From NCBI GenBank assembly GCA_963814985.1, contig CAWFFV010000054.1:1-64000 (forward strand): a stretch of DNA of 64,000 nucleotides, given 5' to 3'. This DNA comes from CAWFFV01 sp963814985 (lineage in GTDB: Bacteria; Chloroflexota; Ktedonobacteria; Ktedonobacterales; Ktedonobacteraceae). Shown here one piece after another: positions 18,291 to 26,493 of this stretch. The stretch's first letter is position 1. Each line of letters opens with the position of its first letter. The position numbers were made by a program, and so were the translations under genes. The notes below the pieces were generated by a model, which worked only from the letters and a program-made list of their open reading frames with translations, searched no databases and had not been told where the DNA came from.

Positions 18291-19418
18291 GCGTTGTAAT
18301 CTCTCTCACAGACAAGGCCACAATTTTCACAGACAAAGATCCGATGCGCAAGCGTCAAATCCTCTTTCACCCATCCGCAGACATGACAGGTCTTTGATGA
18401 TGGTTCCCATCGTGAAGCCAGTTTGACCTCCACGCCCGCACATGCCGCTTTATAGAGGATTTGGCGCTTGAACTCATACAGACCCACATCAGCGATTGCC
18501 CTGGACAGCTTGCGGTTCTTGAGCATGCCTGACACGTTCAAATCTTCCAGCACGATCACACGAGGTCGCTCCTGATCGGGCTTGGTTTTCGCCACAATGG
18601 AGCTGGTTGCTTTGTGCAGTGCGTCTTGACGAACCGTGGCAATACGTGCATGCATCCTGGCTAATCGCTGTTTTGCTTTGTGTCGGTTCTTTGATCCTTT
18701 TTTCTTACGGGAATGCCGTCGTGATGCTCTCTTGAGTGCGGTGAGTTTCTTACGCAACGCTTTGGGATTGGCGAAGGTGCATCCATCTGAGCACGTAGCA
18801 AGCACTTTTATTCCCAGATCAACACCAATGACGCCACCGGTGGCCTGCGTTGGCTCCAATTGCTCCTCATGAACACAGAGGGAGACATACCATCGACCAG
18901 CTTTCTCTGAAATCGTGGCACTGCCAATCTTCACATTCATCGGAAGATCGCCTGGCTCTTTTGAGCCGGAGCAATCCCATACGTGGCAACTGAACGGCAT
19001 CGGGATACACGTGAATCGAACCAGTAAACCTGGCCCCGCCAATGGCCTTTTTCTTGCTCTTGAACCTGGGAAAACCGCATTTCCCTTTCCATTTGCCTTC
19101 TTTTTTGAGTGTGCACTTGCGAAAGAAATGCTTGAAGGCATCGTCCAGGTCTCGTAATCCTTCCTGAAAAGCGCACTTGGAAACCTCGTAGGCCCAGGGG
19201 ATTTCTGTGTGTTTGAGGGCATTGATCTCACGATGCAGGTCAGCGGCATACGGTGTCTTCTGTCCCTGCTTGTACGCTTCGATCTTGCGGCGTAATCCAT
19301 AATTGTATGCCCACCGGGTTGCGCCACAATGCTTGCGTGCAAGCGTGATCTGCTCGTTATTCAAGTCCAGTTCCGCTCTATAGCCGCGTTTCACCAGCAT
19401 CTTTTCATCCACATTCAC
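18263..19418 (-). pseudogene. tnpB: IS605/IS200-type RNA-guided nuclease TnpB, one frameshift
   Basis: Two overlapping minus-strand frames join near 18960 into one protein of about 385 residues. The first carries the N-terminal recognition part (KRGYRAELDLNNEQITLARK, shortened: NNEQITLARK; CGATRWAYNYGL). The second carries the RuvC-like nuclease: GVDLGIKVLAT (first Asp), VIVLEDLNVSGM (Glu), the zinc finger CHVCGW...CENCGL and ERDYNAARNLA (last Asp). All catalytic residues remain. The break lies in the LLRLK/EPGDLP region. No TnpA transposase is nearby, so the element could not move by itself. It interrupts the neighbourhood of an ABC-2 permease fragment. Start at 19418 or the Met six codons later; neither has a strong ribosome-binding site. 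Confidence 0.82.
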
Positions 19419-19499
19419 CCATTTTCTTCGCAGAGCGACTTTCTTTCATGCAGAGAAAATAGCACAAATGTTCCCAAAAGTCAACCGTTTGTTTCGCTA

Positions 19500-19912
19500 T
19501 ATAACCCTCGCTCCTCGTTACTATTTTGTTGGGTGTCTGGATTCTTGGTATTCCGTGGCATCCTGATCTTCTCATCCTTGTGGTGATTCCTCTCTGTACG
19601 TTGCCTCTCGCTGGCATTGGGGCACTTCTTGGATCTTCTGCCCGTTCTCCAGAAGAAGCGGGCAGCTTCGCTCTTTTGCTGACGTTCCTGTTCGTTGGCA
19701 TTGGCCCTGTCGTTGTCGCTCCCAATCATCTTCCTGGTATTCTGTTGATCCTGGGACACTTTAGCCCTGCTACCTATGCATCCTCCGCACTCCGCCAGAT
19801 GCTACTTGGCCCAATTACTGGAGAACTCCTGGTGGATTTGGCAGTGTTAGCCGGGCTGAGTGTCCTCGTTTTCTGGATCGTAGAACGGAAGATGCCGTGG
19901 CGACGGGATTGA
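19500..19912 (+). pseudogene. 3' fragment of an ABC-2 type transporter permease
   Basis: About 135 residues in three or four hydrophobic segments (LLVTILLGVWILGIP, LLILVVIPLCTLPLAGIGA, LLLTFLFVGIGPVV), with the ABC2-permease-like HFSPATYASSALRQML near the end and a basic tail. The 5' part is missing: the frame is blocked at about 19502, immediately beside the left end of the TnpB element. The missing half is not seen on the far side of that element, so this is a truncated relic and not a simple insertion. Confidence 0.65.
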
Positions 19913-19972
19913 GCTGTCCTGTGTATACTTCTAGTTTGTGTTGCTTAATGGGAGAAGTATCTGGTTGACGGA

Positions 19973-20020
19973 CAAGGCAAAGGCTAAGCGAAAGACCCAC
20001 CACTGCTGGAGGTAGAGGGT
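19973..20020 (+). repeat. 48-bp conserved segment, copy 2
   Basis: Matches 12664-12711 with only a few differences. In this copy the flanks allow an outer stem (GGTTG near 19963 with CGACC near 20033) enclosing the segment. It precedes a chelatase-type ATPase fragment. Confidence 0.55.
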
Positions 20021-20136
20021 TGCCAGGATGGCGACCGCAATGGTTTCAGCGAGGTCATCCTTTTGCTGGGTGGGCTATATCAAGAGCAATGATCCCTTTT
20101 GTGAGCTTTTGTATAGTAGTGGAAGAGGAGTCTTCC

Positions 20137-20589
20137 ATGAAGAGGATCAAAAAACAGCCTCATGAGCTTTCCCTTCTTGAATTGCTACAAGAGGCACGGA
20201 ATAGAACAAGTACAGAATATATTTCTGCCGATCAGCAGCACTACATCACACAGATGATGATACATATTCTTCAAGCAAACGCGAAGAGGATGGAACACCC
20301 ATTTCTAGCACAAGATATCCAGAAAATTCGCGGTCAAGCTCATGTCAAAAGAGCTTTAGAAGTTTCGGCTGCCGGACAACACAATATCCTTCTTGTTGGC
20401 CCATCTGGTGCAGGAAAAGCACTCCTTGCACGAACATTACCTTCTCTTCTGCCGACAACATCCCTACCGTATCCATTCCGAGAGCCTCCCTCCGATATTG
20501 GTAGAAACGCATTCCTCGGAGATTCAGCTACTCCTGGGGAGTTAACACTTGCACATGGGGGCGTGCTTTTTTTAATAGCACAATCTTGA
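20137..20589 (+). pseudogene. Truncated magnesium-chelatase/ComM-type AAA ATPase
   Basis: About 150 residues from the ATG at 20137, which has a GAGGAG box seven bases upstream. An N-terminal helical part is followed by DIQKIRGQAHVKRALEVSAA (shortened: RGQAHVKRALEV), Walker A GPSGAGKA and PFREPPSDIGRNAFLG, then LAHGGVLFL where the frame ends. These are the motifs around the nucleotide site of the ComM/YifB/ChlI group, but Walker A has Ala where Thr or Ser is usual, and everything after the GGVLFL strand (Walker B acid, sensor, lid) is missing. Compact versions of this ATPase exist in Ktedonobacteria-like genomes, so a frameshift at the T7 run near 20570 is an alternative to truncation. Confidence 0.6.
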
Positions 20590-20629
20590 CGATGACTCTA
20601 AACTGCCCTACAATGAGAAACCTATTGCT

Positions 20630-20830
20630 TTGTTTATTCCAGTTTCTCGCGTGATAAAAAGAAACTCTTTTCAGACGCTGTTCGCAGAGCAATCACACGA
20701 GTCGATCCTCTCCCTCATCAGCTTGAAGCAGTCTATGATTATTTTCTCGCACAACCTCGCATTCGCTTCCTTCTCGCCGATGATCCGGGAGCAGGCAAGA
20801 CAATCATGGCAGGGTTTATCACCAGATGAT
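20630..20830 (+). pseudogene. Fragment of a SNF2-family helicase
   Basis: One frame reads SRDKKKLFSDAVRRAITR, then VDPLPHQLEAVYDYFL, and RIRFLLADDPGAGKTIMAGF before a stop. This is the Q-motif and Walker A region of the RapA/DrmD-like SNF2 helicases found in restriction and phage-defence loci. Only about 65 residues remain of a protein normally over 800. Confidence 0.6.
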
Positions 20831-20922
20831 CCAACTGCAACAGTGAGATGATTTGCCTGCTGCAAATGCGCAAGCAGCTCTGGATTTGCTTGAAATTCCA
20901 TCATTGAAGGAGTGAACTCGTA

Positions 20923-21795
20923 ATGCGACGACTCAACGTGCGTCCAGCACAAATTGATGAGTGTATCCAAAAATCTCTATTTGCCTTCAGTTTCAGGCCT
21001 CAGAATCCGGAACTGCGACCTGGCGAACTCCTCCTGTTGCAACTCGTCAAAAACGGAGGCCGCCAAGTTAGGGAAGCTACACAGTAGGATTGACTTCGCT
21101 CTCGTTTTTGATCATATTGAGCCAGACCACGACGGAACAATCAGCCGTTTGCACTGGCCAAAGGAAAACCGCACATGGCCTTGGATTGTCTACGGCTCGG
21201 CAACTGTACCAACCATCCCTTTTAGCTTGGAAGATCTCAGCCTCTCGATGGATTACGATGGACAGACTAACCCTCGCACCATTGAGCCACACGATGAGCG
21301 TCTGATCATACCCTACATTCAGTGGTCCCTCGCCGAGATACCAAAGCCAGCGCTGCAGTCCGTTCCCATTTCCCAAATTGCGCAACAATTTGGATCAGAA
21401 CGTACGCTCTCGGCAATTTACAACCACGACCGTATTGCTGTACTCAAAGCGGTACCTAGAAGAGTGATAAAAGAAGAGGGATTCGGGCGCAATCGGTTTC
21501 TCGCCGACAGTCTCAAGTCGTACTACGAGAACCGCTGCCAAGTGTGCGACAAGGATTTCCTTCCGGATTACGGCATCGCTTTTTCTGAAACCCACCACAT
21601 CCAATATCTCTCCCGCGGAGGCCCAGATGTCAGCGAAAACATCGTGGTTCTTTGCCCGACCACCATCGTATCATCCACGCCACCGATGCCCACTTCGACC
21701 GCCAAGAACTTGCCTACGAATATCCGAACGGATTGCACGAACCGCTGCTCAGAGCCGATCATTTTGTAAAGGCTCCGCGATTTCCTGTACCGTGA
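20923..21795 (+). pseudogene. HNH endonuclease, two frameshifts
   Basis: Reading from the ATG at 20923: MRRLNVRPAQIDECI... opens one frame; near 21075 it shifts into a long piece with FDHIEPDHDGT, WPWIVYGS and LADSLKSYYENRCQVC; near 21655 it shifts again to DHHRIIHATDAHFDRQELAYEY and ends at 21795. The HNH motif is complete if the frames are joined: CQVC, ETHHIQYLSRGG, and N-x-VVLCP-x-HH. Such HNH proteins are usually restriction-type DNases. A Shine-Dalgarno-like GAAGGAG lies about ten bases upstream of the ATG. Two indels make it non-functional as written. Confidence 0.7.
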
Positions 21796-22062
21796 AAGGA
21801 TTTGACAGGTCTTTGTAGGAGAGAGACCCAACGTCCGGAGAGGGAGGCCCAGTTCACTGGAACTGCCCTCATCGGTCTCCAATGCCTGTTCCGAGCCAAC
21901 AGTGAAGCCTGCTGAGATGGTATTCGCCGTTTGCCGTCAGCCCACAGACCGCGTCCCCTCCGGTGCAGGTTGCCATCCTTCATACCCTGTTGAGTCTTGG
22001 TTTTGACTGAGCGACCTCTCCCCTCTATTGGCTCACCTCTTGCCTGCTGTCGCTTTCCTCTC
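21796..22062. other. Gap between HNH pseudogene and HEAT-repeat gene
   Basis: About 270 bases, GC-rich, with no convincing ORF. Its GGCCCAGTTCACTGGAACTGCC inverted repeat (arms CAGTTC and GAACTG) and a CAGTGAAGCCTG segment are reminiscent of mobile-element right ends, but I could not assign it. Confidence 0.3.
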
Positions 22063-23133
22063 TCACGATGGACCTTCCACCAAACCATCTGCAATAAGCT
22101 GTGTGAGAGCTTTTTGTACAGCAGTCGGGGTAGCAACTCGATATGCGACACCGTGCATATCCTGTACCACTGATTCCAGATAATGCTTTAAACTGGGATC
22201 ACGATGATCCAAATCACGCAAGACATAAGAGGCTGTTTCGACTAACCACGGAGATGCATCTGTGGCCAGCAACAAGCGTAATACAGGCCCTATGCTCAAC
22301 TTGCCAAAGCGTACCAGCCCTTTAGCAGCTATCCATGCAACTGCATGATCAGAATCGCAAAGCGCATCTGTCAGTACAGGTATCGCTCGATTATCACCTA
22401 TTTCACCAAGAATGTACATACAATGCCAGCGTATCCAGGCCGAAGGATTTGTACTCTCGGCAAGTACGGCAGGTACTGCCGCATGCGCAAAGCGAACCAG
22501 GGCAGAGCAAATCTGGTTTCCCATCTGTTCATCAGCGCCATGGAGGGCCTTGAGCAAAACTGGAATTGCTGATGGGTTACCACTCTGCCCCAGTGCCTTC
22601 GCTGCCTGTAGGCTTACCATATGCACAGGGTCGGTCAGTGCTTCAATGAGCACCGATGTCGCTGTTATACCACCGACAAGACCCAGAATATGGATCCCAG
22701 CTTCGCGCATAGCAGGGCGCTTATCATGTACTGCCGCTAATAATACCCGTTCAACACGCCCAGTATCCATTCCGGCATCTGGCAGGAAAAGCGTATACAG
22801 GCGCTTCCTGATATGGGCGGAGCGCAATGGCATGGGTAGAACAAACGGCTTACCCGCCCATGTCCCCAGAGCGATAAACTCTAGAAGATACTGCGCCAGA
22901 CGATCGTCTTCCAGTGAAACAACCGCAGTAACAGCCTGTGGATCATCTTCCACAATTCGTTGTAGAAGTCGCCAGGCAGCGCCTCGCCGTCCAGTTGCCG
23001 CATCACACGCCAATATGTGGGGCGGAGTTCTACCCACAGCGGGAGTGACATTCCCACCATGGTGAACTGGAGGGGTGGTCTTATGTGATGCCACAACATG
23101 CATATCAGATGAAGAATCTGAAGGTTTCATCAT
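22063..23133 (-). CDS. HEAT-repeat protein
   Basis: About 356 residues. From about residue 130 to 320 it is built of 30-residue helical HEAT (PBS-lyase type) repeats: MREAGIHILGLVGG, VSLQAAKALGQSGNPSAI, IRWHCMYILGEIGDNRAI, VAWIAAKGLVRFGKLSI. The N-terminal 60 residues are polar and probably flexible; the C-terminus has a winged-helix-like tail. No catalytic motif, signal peptide or membrane segment. HEAT arrays act as protein-binding scaffolds, so a regulatory role is inferred. The GGAGCAGAG box precedes the double ATG. It lies convergent with the HNH pseudogene. Confidence 0.75.
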   Translation of the reverse strand: MMKPSDSSSDMHVVASHKTTPPVHHGGNVTPAVGRTPPHILACDAATGRRGAAWRLLQRIVEDDPQAVTAVVSLEDDRLAQYLLEFIALGTWAGKPFVLPMPLRSAHIRKRLYTLFLPDAGMDTGRVERVLLAAVHDKRPAMREAGIHILGLVGGITATSVLIEALTDPVHMVSLQAAKALGQSGNPSAIPVLLKALHGADEQMGNQICSALVRFAHAAVPAVLAESTNPSAWIRWHCMYILGEIGDNRAIPVLTDALCDSDHAVAWIAAKGLVRFGKLSIGPVLRLLLATDASPWLVETASYVLRDLDHRDPSLKHYLESVVQDMHGVAYRVATPTAVQKALTQLIADGLVEGPS

Positions 23134-23383
23134 CTCTGCTCCTTGGGAACAGCATTCCTACTCCAAAGAACTCAACATATCTTTATACCATCAATACGTA
23201 TCAGCACACGATCTGGACTCAGAATGAGCACATGACACAAAATTCTTCAATGATCTGCCACAAGGATTGTTTTTTTCTCTTCAATTGGATATGATTTCAG
23301 GGAAACTCATCATTAACCAATGCGCTCAGAAGAGCAAGAAAACAGGATTTGAGAATGTTGTTTCTGACATATAAGGGGAAAAT

Positions 23384-23893
23384 ATGAACGTCTCATTGCA
23401 GATTTCGTTACTCGTGGTTGTTATTGTACTCATTGTGGGACTCGCGCTCTTGCAACTCATTGGCAGACATCGTAAGCATCGGACTGGGAAAGGGTCGCTC
23501 AAAAAGGGGTGGGGGATGTTAAGGAAAACGGACTATGGAGCACACATAGCCAGACAGCATGGGCATAAACGAAGCCCTGAGTGGGCCAGAGTGGCAAAGG
23601 AGCATCGACTGCGTGAACCGGCTTGTGTGGCCTGTGGCTACAAAGGCAAGGGGCTACAAGTACATCATATCAAACCCTTCCATCTTCATCCTCATTTAGA
23701 ACTTGACCCGCACAACCTGATCACGCTGTGTGAAGCCAAAGGCAGAGATCATCACCTGCTCCTTGGTCATCTCGACGAGTGGGAATCCTACAATGAACAC
23801 GTCCGCAACGATGTCAGGCATTTTGCCCACAAAACCGCCGCACAGATCCGGGCCGACTTAGTCTGGCAGAAGAAGATGATGCAGCGGCCATAA
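23384..23893 (+). CDS. Membrane-anchored HNH nuclease
   Basis: 169 residues. Residues ~5-26 form one hydrophobic membrane segment (SLLVVVIVLIVGLALLQLI, shortened: VVVIVLIVGLALL) followed by a basic linker rich in Lys/Arg/Gly. Residues ~64-140 are an HNH domain: EWARVAKEHRLREPACVACG (CxxC), LQVHHIKPFHLHP, LDPHNLITLC, and HHLLLGH. The nuclease lies after the membrane segment and basic residues follow it, so the domain is predicted on the cytoplasmic side. An AAGGGG box is seven bases before the ATG. HNH domains are usually soluble restriction or recombination nucleases, so a tethered one is unusual. Confidence 0.75.
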   Translation: MNVSLQISLLVVVIVLIVGLALLQLIGRHRKHRTGKGSLKKGWGMLRKTDYGAHIARQHGHKRSPEWARVAKEHRLREPACVACGYKGKGLQVHHIKPFHLHPHLELDPHNLITLCEAKGRDHHLLLGHLDEWESYNEHVRNDVRHFAHKTAAQIRADLVWQKKMMQRP

Positions 23894-23946
23894 TTTTCGA
23901 AGATGTTTTGTCCAAGAAACAATCAGCATGCAGTCATCTCGTTTGC

Positions 23947-23952
23947 TATAAT
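23947..23952 (+). promoter_or_regulatory. -10 box (TATAAT) before the M20 peptidase
   Basis: A consensus TATAAT 37 bases upstream of the TTG start. No good -35 box at standard distance. Confidence 0.35.
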
Positions 23953-23988
23953 TGGACAAAGTCTGTTTTTCACTCCGAGGAGGTTACA

Positions 23989-25071
23989 TTGGCTAGTGAT
24001 CGTCTCACTGACACTCTTATAGAGATTATACGTCTCCCCAGTACATCCGGTCACGAAGAATGGGTACGGCGCTATTTAGAGCAACAACTGACTGCTCTTG
24101 GCCTCACAACACACGTGGATACTACAGGCAACCTGATCTCTACATTAGCCGGTAAAGGAACACCCATTTTACTCAATGCCCATATGGATCGTGTCCCTCC
24201 TGGTCTGGGACACCAACCTGTCCTCCGTGACGGTATCCTCTATAGCGACGGCACAACAAATTTGGGTGCCGATGATGCAGCTGGCATTGCCATTATTTTG
24301 GAAGTATTGAAGCGTACCATAGAGCAACGACTCCCACATCCTCCTCTGGTTATCGTTTTTACCGTACAGGAGGAGGCAGGCCTTTGCGGAGCAAACACCT
24401 TTGATAGTTCAATCTGGCAAGTCGAGCATGGCATCGTCTTCGATAACGCATTCGCTGCGGGCGTAGTCGTCTCTCAAGGAGCCGCATATGAAGCGTTCGA
24501 TATAAAGATCATTGGTCGCGCAGGGCATCCTGGCAAAGATCTGACTCAGACGGTGAATGCTATCGACATATTCCGTGCTACCAACTACCCACATGGGTCA
24601 CTGGCTAACGATCAGACGCGCATCAATATTGGGCGTATTACTGGAGGGAGTGCACGCAATGCAATACCCGATATCGTGATCATTGAGGGGGAGCTACGCA
24701 GTTTCGAGCCACTTGAGACACGCCAACACTACCAGCAAGCTATACGACAGGCCTTTGAGCAAACCGCCCGACGCTGTGGTGGACAGGCAGAAGTCAGCTT
24801 TCAGACACATTCGACAGGCTACACACTTGCGCCTGATGAACCACTCTTGAACACCTATCGGATGGTTCTTGCACAACGTGGGACAACCATCCAGTTACAA
24901 CCCACCTTCATAGGCAGTGACACCAGTGGTTTCCGCTCCAGGGCCAAAGTATTCACAGTCTCCACCGGGGTTGTCAATGAACATTCAGTGGACGAGTACG
25001 TTGCCCTGGCACCATTGGAACAATTGGTACAGGATACACTACAGGTTTCAGGTGCCTGGTGCCGGGCATAA
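23989..25071 (+). CDS. M20-family metallopeptidase (peptidase T-like)
   Basis: About 360 residues. Start is a TTG at 23989, because GAGGAGG lies five bases before it and homology begins at ASDRLTDTLIEI; the longer frame from 23908 lacks a site. Metal-ligand motifs of the M20 family are present: LLNAHMDRVPPG (His and Asp), GADDAAG (bridging Asp), TVQEEAGLCGA (catalytic Glu and metal Glu), VFDNA (metal Asp). The dimerisation/lid domain is about residues 170-280, with AGHPGKD and ARNAIPD. Cytoplasmic. Probably a di/tripeptide or amino-acid amide hydrolase. It precedes thioredoxin reductase by 70 bases. Confidence 0.85.
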   Translation: MASDRLTDTLIEIIRLPSTSGHEEWVRRYLEQQLTALGLTTHVDTTGNLISTLAGKGTPILLNAHMDRVPPGLGHQPVLRDGILYSDGTTNLGADDAAGIAIILEVLKRTIEQRLPHPPLVIVFTVQEEAGLCGANTFDSSIWQVEHGIVFDNAFAAGVVVSQGAAYEAFDIKIIGRAGHPGKDLTQTVNAIDIFRATNYPHGSLANDQTRINIGRITGGSARNAIPDIVIIEGELRSFEPLETRQHYQQAIRQAFEQTARRCGGQAEVSFQTHSTGYTLAPDEPLLNTYRMVLAQRGTTIQLQPTFIGSDTSGFRSRAKVFTVSTGVVNEHSVDEYVALAPLEQLVQDTLQVSGAWCRA

Positions 25072-25142
25072 AAAAGGGATGCATTGTGTTACTATAGGTA
25101 AAATACATTGATCTTACAAGATAAGCGAGGAATCATTTCATT

Positions 25143-26093
25143 ATGGCAAAAGTCTACGGTGTTATTATTATTGGCTCAGGACCTGCAGGCTATACAGCCG
25201 CTATCTATGCTGCACGTTCTAACCTTTCTGTATTGATGCTCCAGGGCTACCAGACGGGTGGTCAGTTGATGTTGACCAGTGAAGTTGAGAACTACCCCGG
25301 TTTTGAAACAGGTATCATTGGTCCAGAGATGATGGACAAGTTTGAGCAGCAGGCACAGCGCTTCGGCACAGAGATGATCCCTGAAGATGTTACAGAGGTT
25401 GATTTTAGCAAGCGACCATTTACAGTAAAGACTGATACTGGTGAATATCGTGCCCGTGCAATCATTATTGCCACAGGAGCAAGCGCAAAGTGGCTGGGGC
25501 TACCTAGCGAGAAGCGATTGCAGGGACGTGGAGTGACGGCCTGTGCCACATGTGACGGCTTCTTCTTTAAGAATAAGGATGTTGTTGTCATTGGTGGAGG
25601 AGACACAGCGATGGAAGAAGCTACCTTTTTGACACGCTATGTCAACCATGTCACGATGATCCATCGCCGCGATTCGTTTCGCGCCAGTAAGATTATGCAG
25701 GATCGCGCACGCAACAATCCCAAAATTAGCTTTATCATGGATAGTGATGTCACTGAGATTCTGGGAGAAGACGCTGTCACTGGTGCGCAAATACGCAATG
25801 TGAAAACTGGTGAAGAGCGGAAATTGGAGATCCAGGGTGTGTTCCTGGCTATTGGTCACCAGCCCAACACAGATTTGTTCAAAGGTCTTATCGATATGGA
25901 CAAAGCTGGCTATATCATCCCGGTTGAGCATACGATGACGAACATTCCTGGTGTTTTTGCTGCTGGTGATGTCACCGACCACCGCTATCGGCAGGCTATT
26001 ACTGCTGCTGGTGATGGCTGCCGTGCTGCAATAGATGTGGAGCGCTGGTTAGAGAGCCAGGGCGAAGATGTAGATGTCGAGAACTGGGACTAA
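25143..26093 (+). CDS. trxB: Thioredoxin reductase
   Basis: 316 residues, typical for low-Mr bacterial enzymes. Catalyses NADPH-dependent reduction of thioredoxin through FAD and a redox-active disulfide. FAD motif GSGPAG at 12-16, disulfide CATC at 134-137, NADP-binding GGGDTA at about 151-156, then the C-terminal FAD motif VFAAGDVTDHRYRQA. A GAGGAA box precedes the ATG. It follows the M20 peptidase on the same strand and is closed by a composite palindromic repeat. Confidence 0.95.
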   Translation: MAKVYGVIIIGSGPAGYTAAIYAARSNLSVLMLQGYQTGGQLMLTSEVENYPGFETGIIGPEMMDKFEQQAQRFGTEMIPEDVTEVDFSKRPFTVKTDTGEYRARAIIIATGASAKWLGLPSEKRLQGRGVTACATCDGFFFKNKDVVVIGGGDTAMEEATFLTRYVNHVTMIHRRDSFRASKIMQDRARNNPKISFIMDSDVTEILGEDAVTGAQIRNVKTGEERKLEIQGVFLAIGHQPNTDLFKGLIDMDKAGYIIPVEHTMTNIPGVFAAGDVTDHRYRQAITAAGDGCRAAIDVERWLESQGEDVDVENWD

Positions 26094-26149
26094 TCATTAG
26101 CCTTTCACGCCACCTGCGGTGGCTCGCAAGCTGTTTCATGAGTCATCCC

Positions 26150-26328
26150 GGTAACTCTTCAGGTCTCTTTTTCTGATTCCTCAGCGCCGGAGGCGCTTCG
26201 CAGGTTGTTTTATGTGTGGTTTTGTTGCCTGTGGAGGAGATTGCATGCAATCTCCTCCACAGACAACAAAACCACACATAAAACAAGAGCGAGCCACCGC
26301 TCGTGGCGAGCAGACATGAAGAGTTACC
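26150..26328. repeat. Composite palindromic repeat, copy A
   Basis: Outer inverted repeat ggtaactcttcaggtct at 26150-26166 with agacatgaagagttacc at 26312-26328 (one mismatch). Inside on the left is a small hairpin module cctcagcgccggaggcgct; on the right the module gagcgagccaccgctcgtgg. Between them lies a core palindrome at 26205-26286, about 82 bp with a single mismatch, centred on attgcatgcaat. A partial right-module fragment precedes the element at 26107-26140. Confidence 0.85.
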
Positions 26329-26493
26329 AACAATTTACTTAATTCTTCCTCAAATTACCATACAAACCATGCAGCACAAGTAAAATAAATAGTCGCTTGT
26401 CAGAAAGGTATTTCCTGAGTATAATAAGCTCATGTCTAGCCTCTTAGAGACAAAGCGATACAATGTCCCGCGTTAACGAGAAGGGTGCATAGC

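Noticed and set aside
21796..22062. omegaRNA or right end of another TnpB element
   Set aside because: A CAGTGAAGCCTG segment is suggestive, but there is no tnpB next to it and no clear stem order.
22412..23065. Long plus-strand ORF opposite the HEAT gene
   Set aside because: Its composition is the antisense shadow of the HEAT repeats; the minus frame has clear repeat structure.
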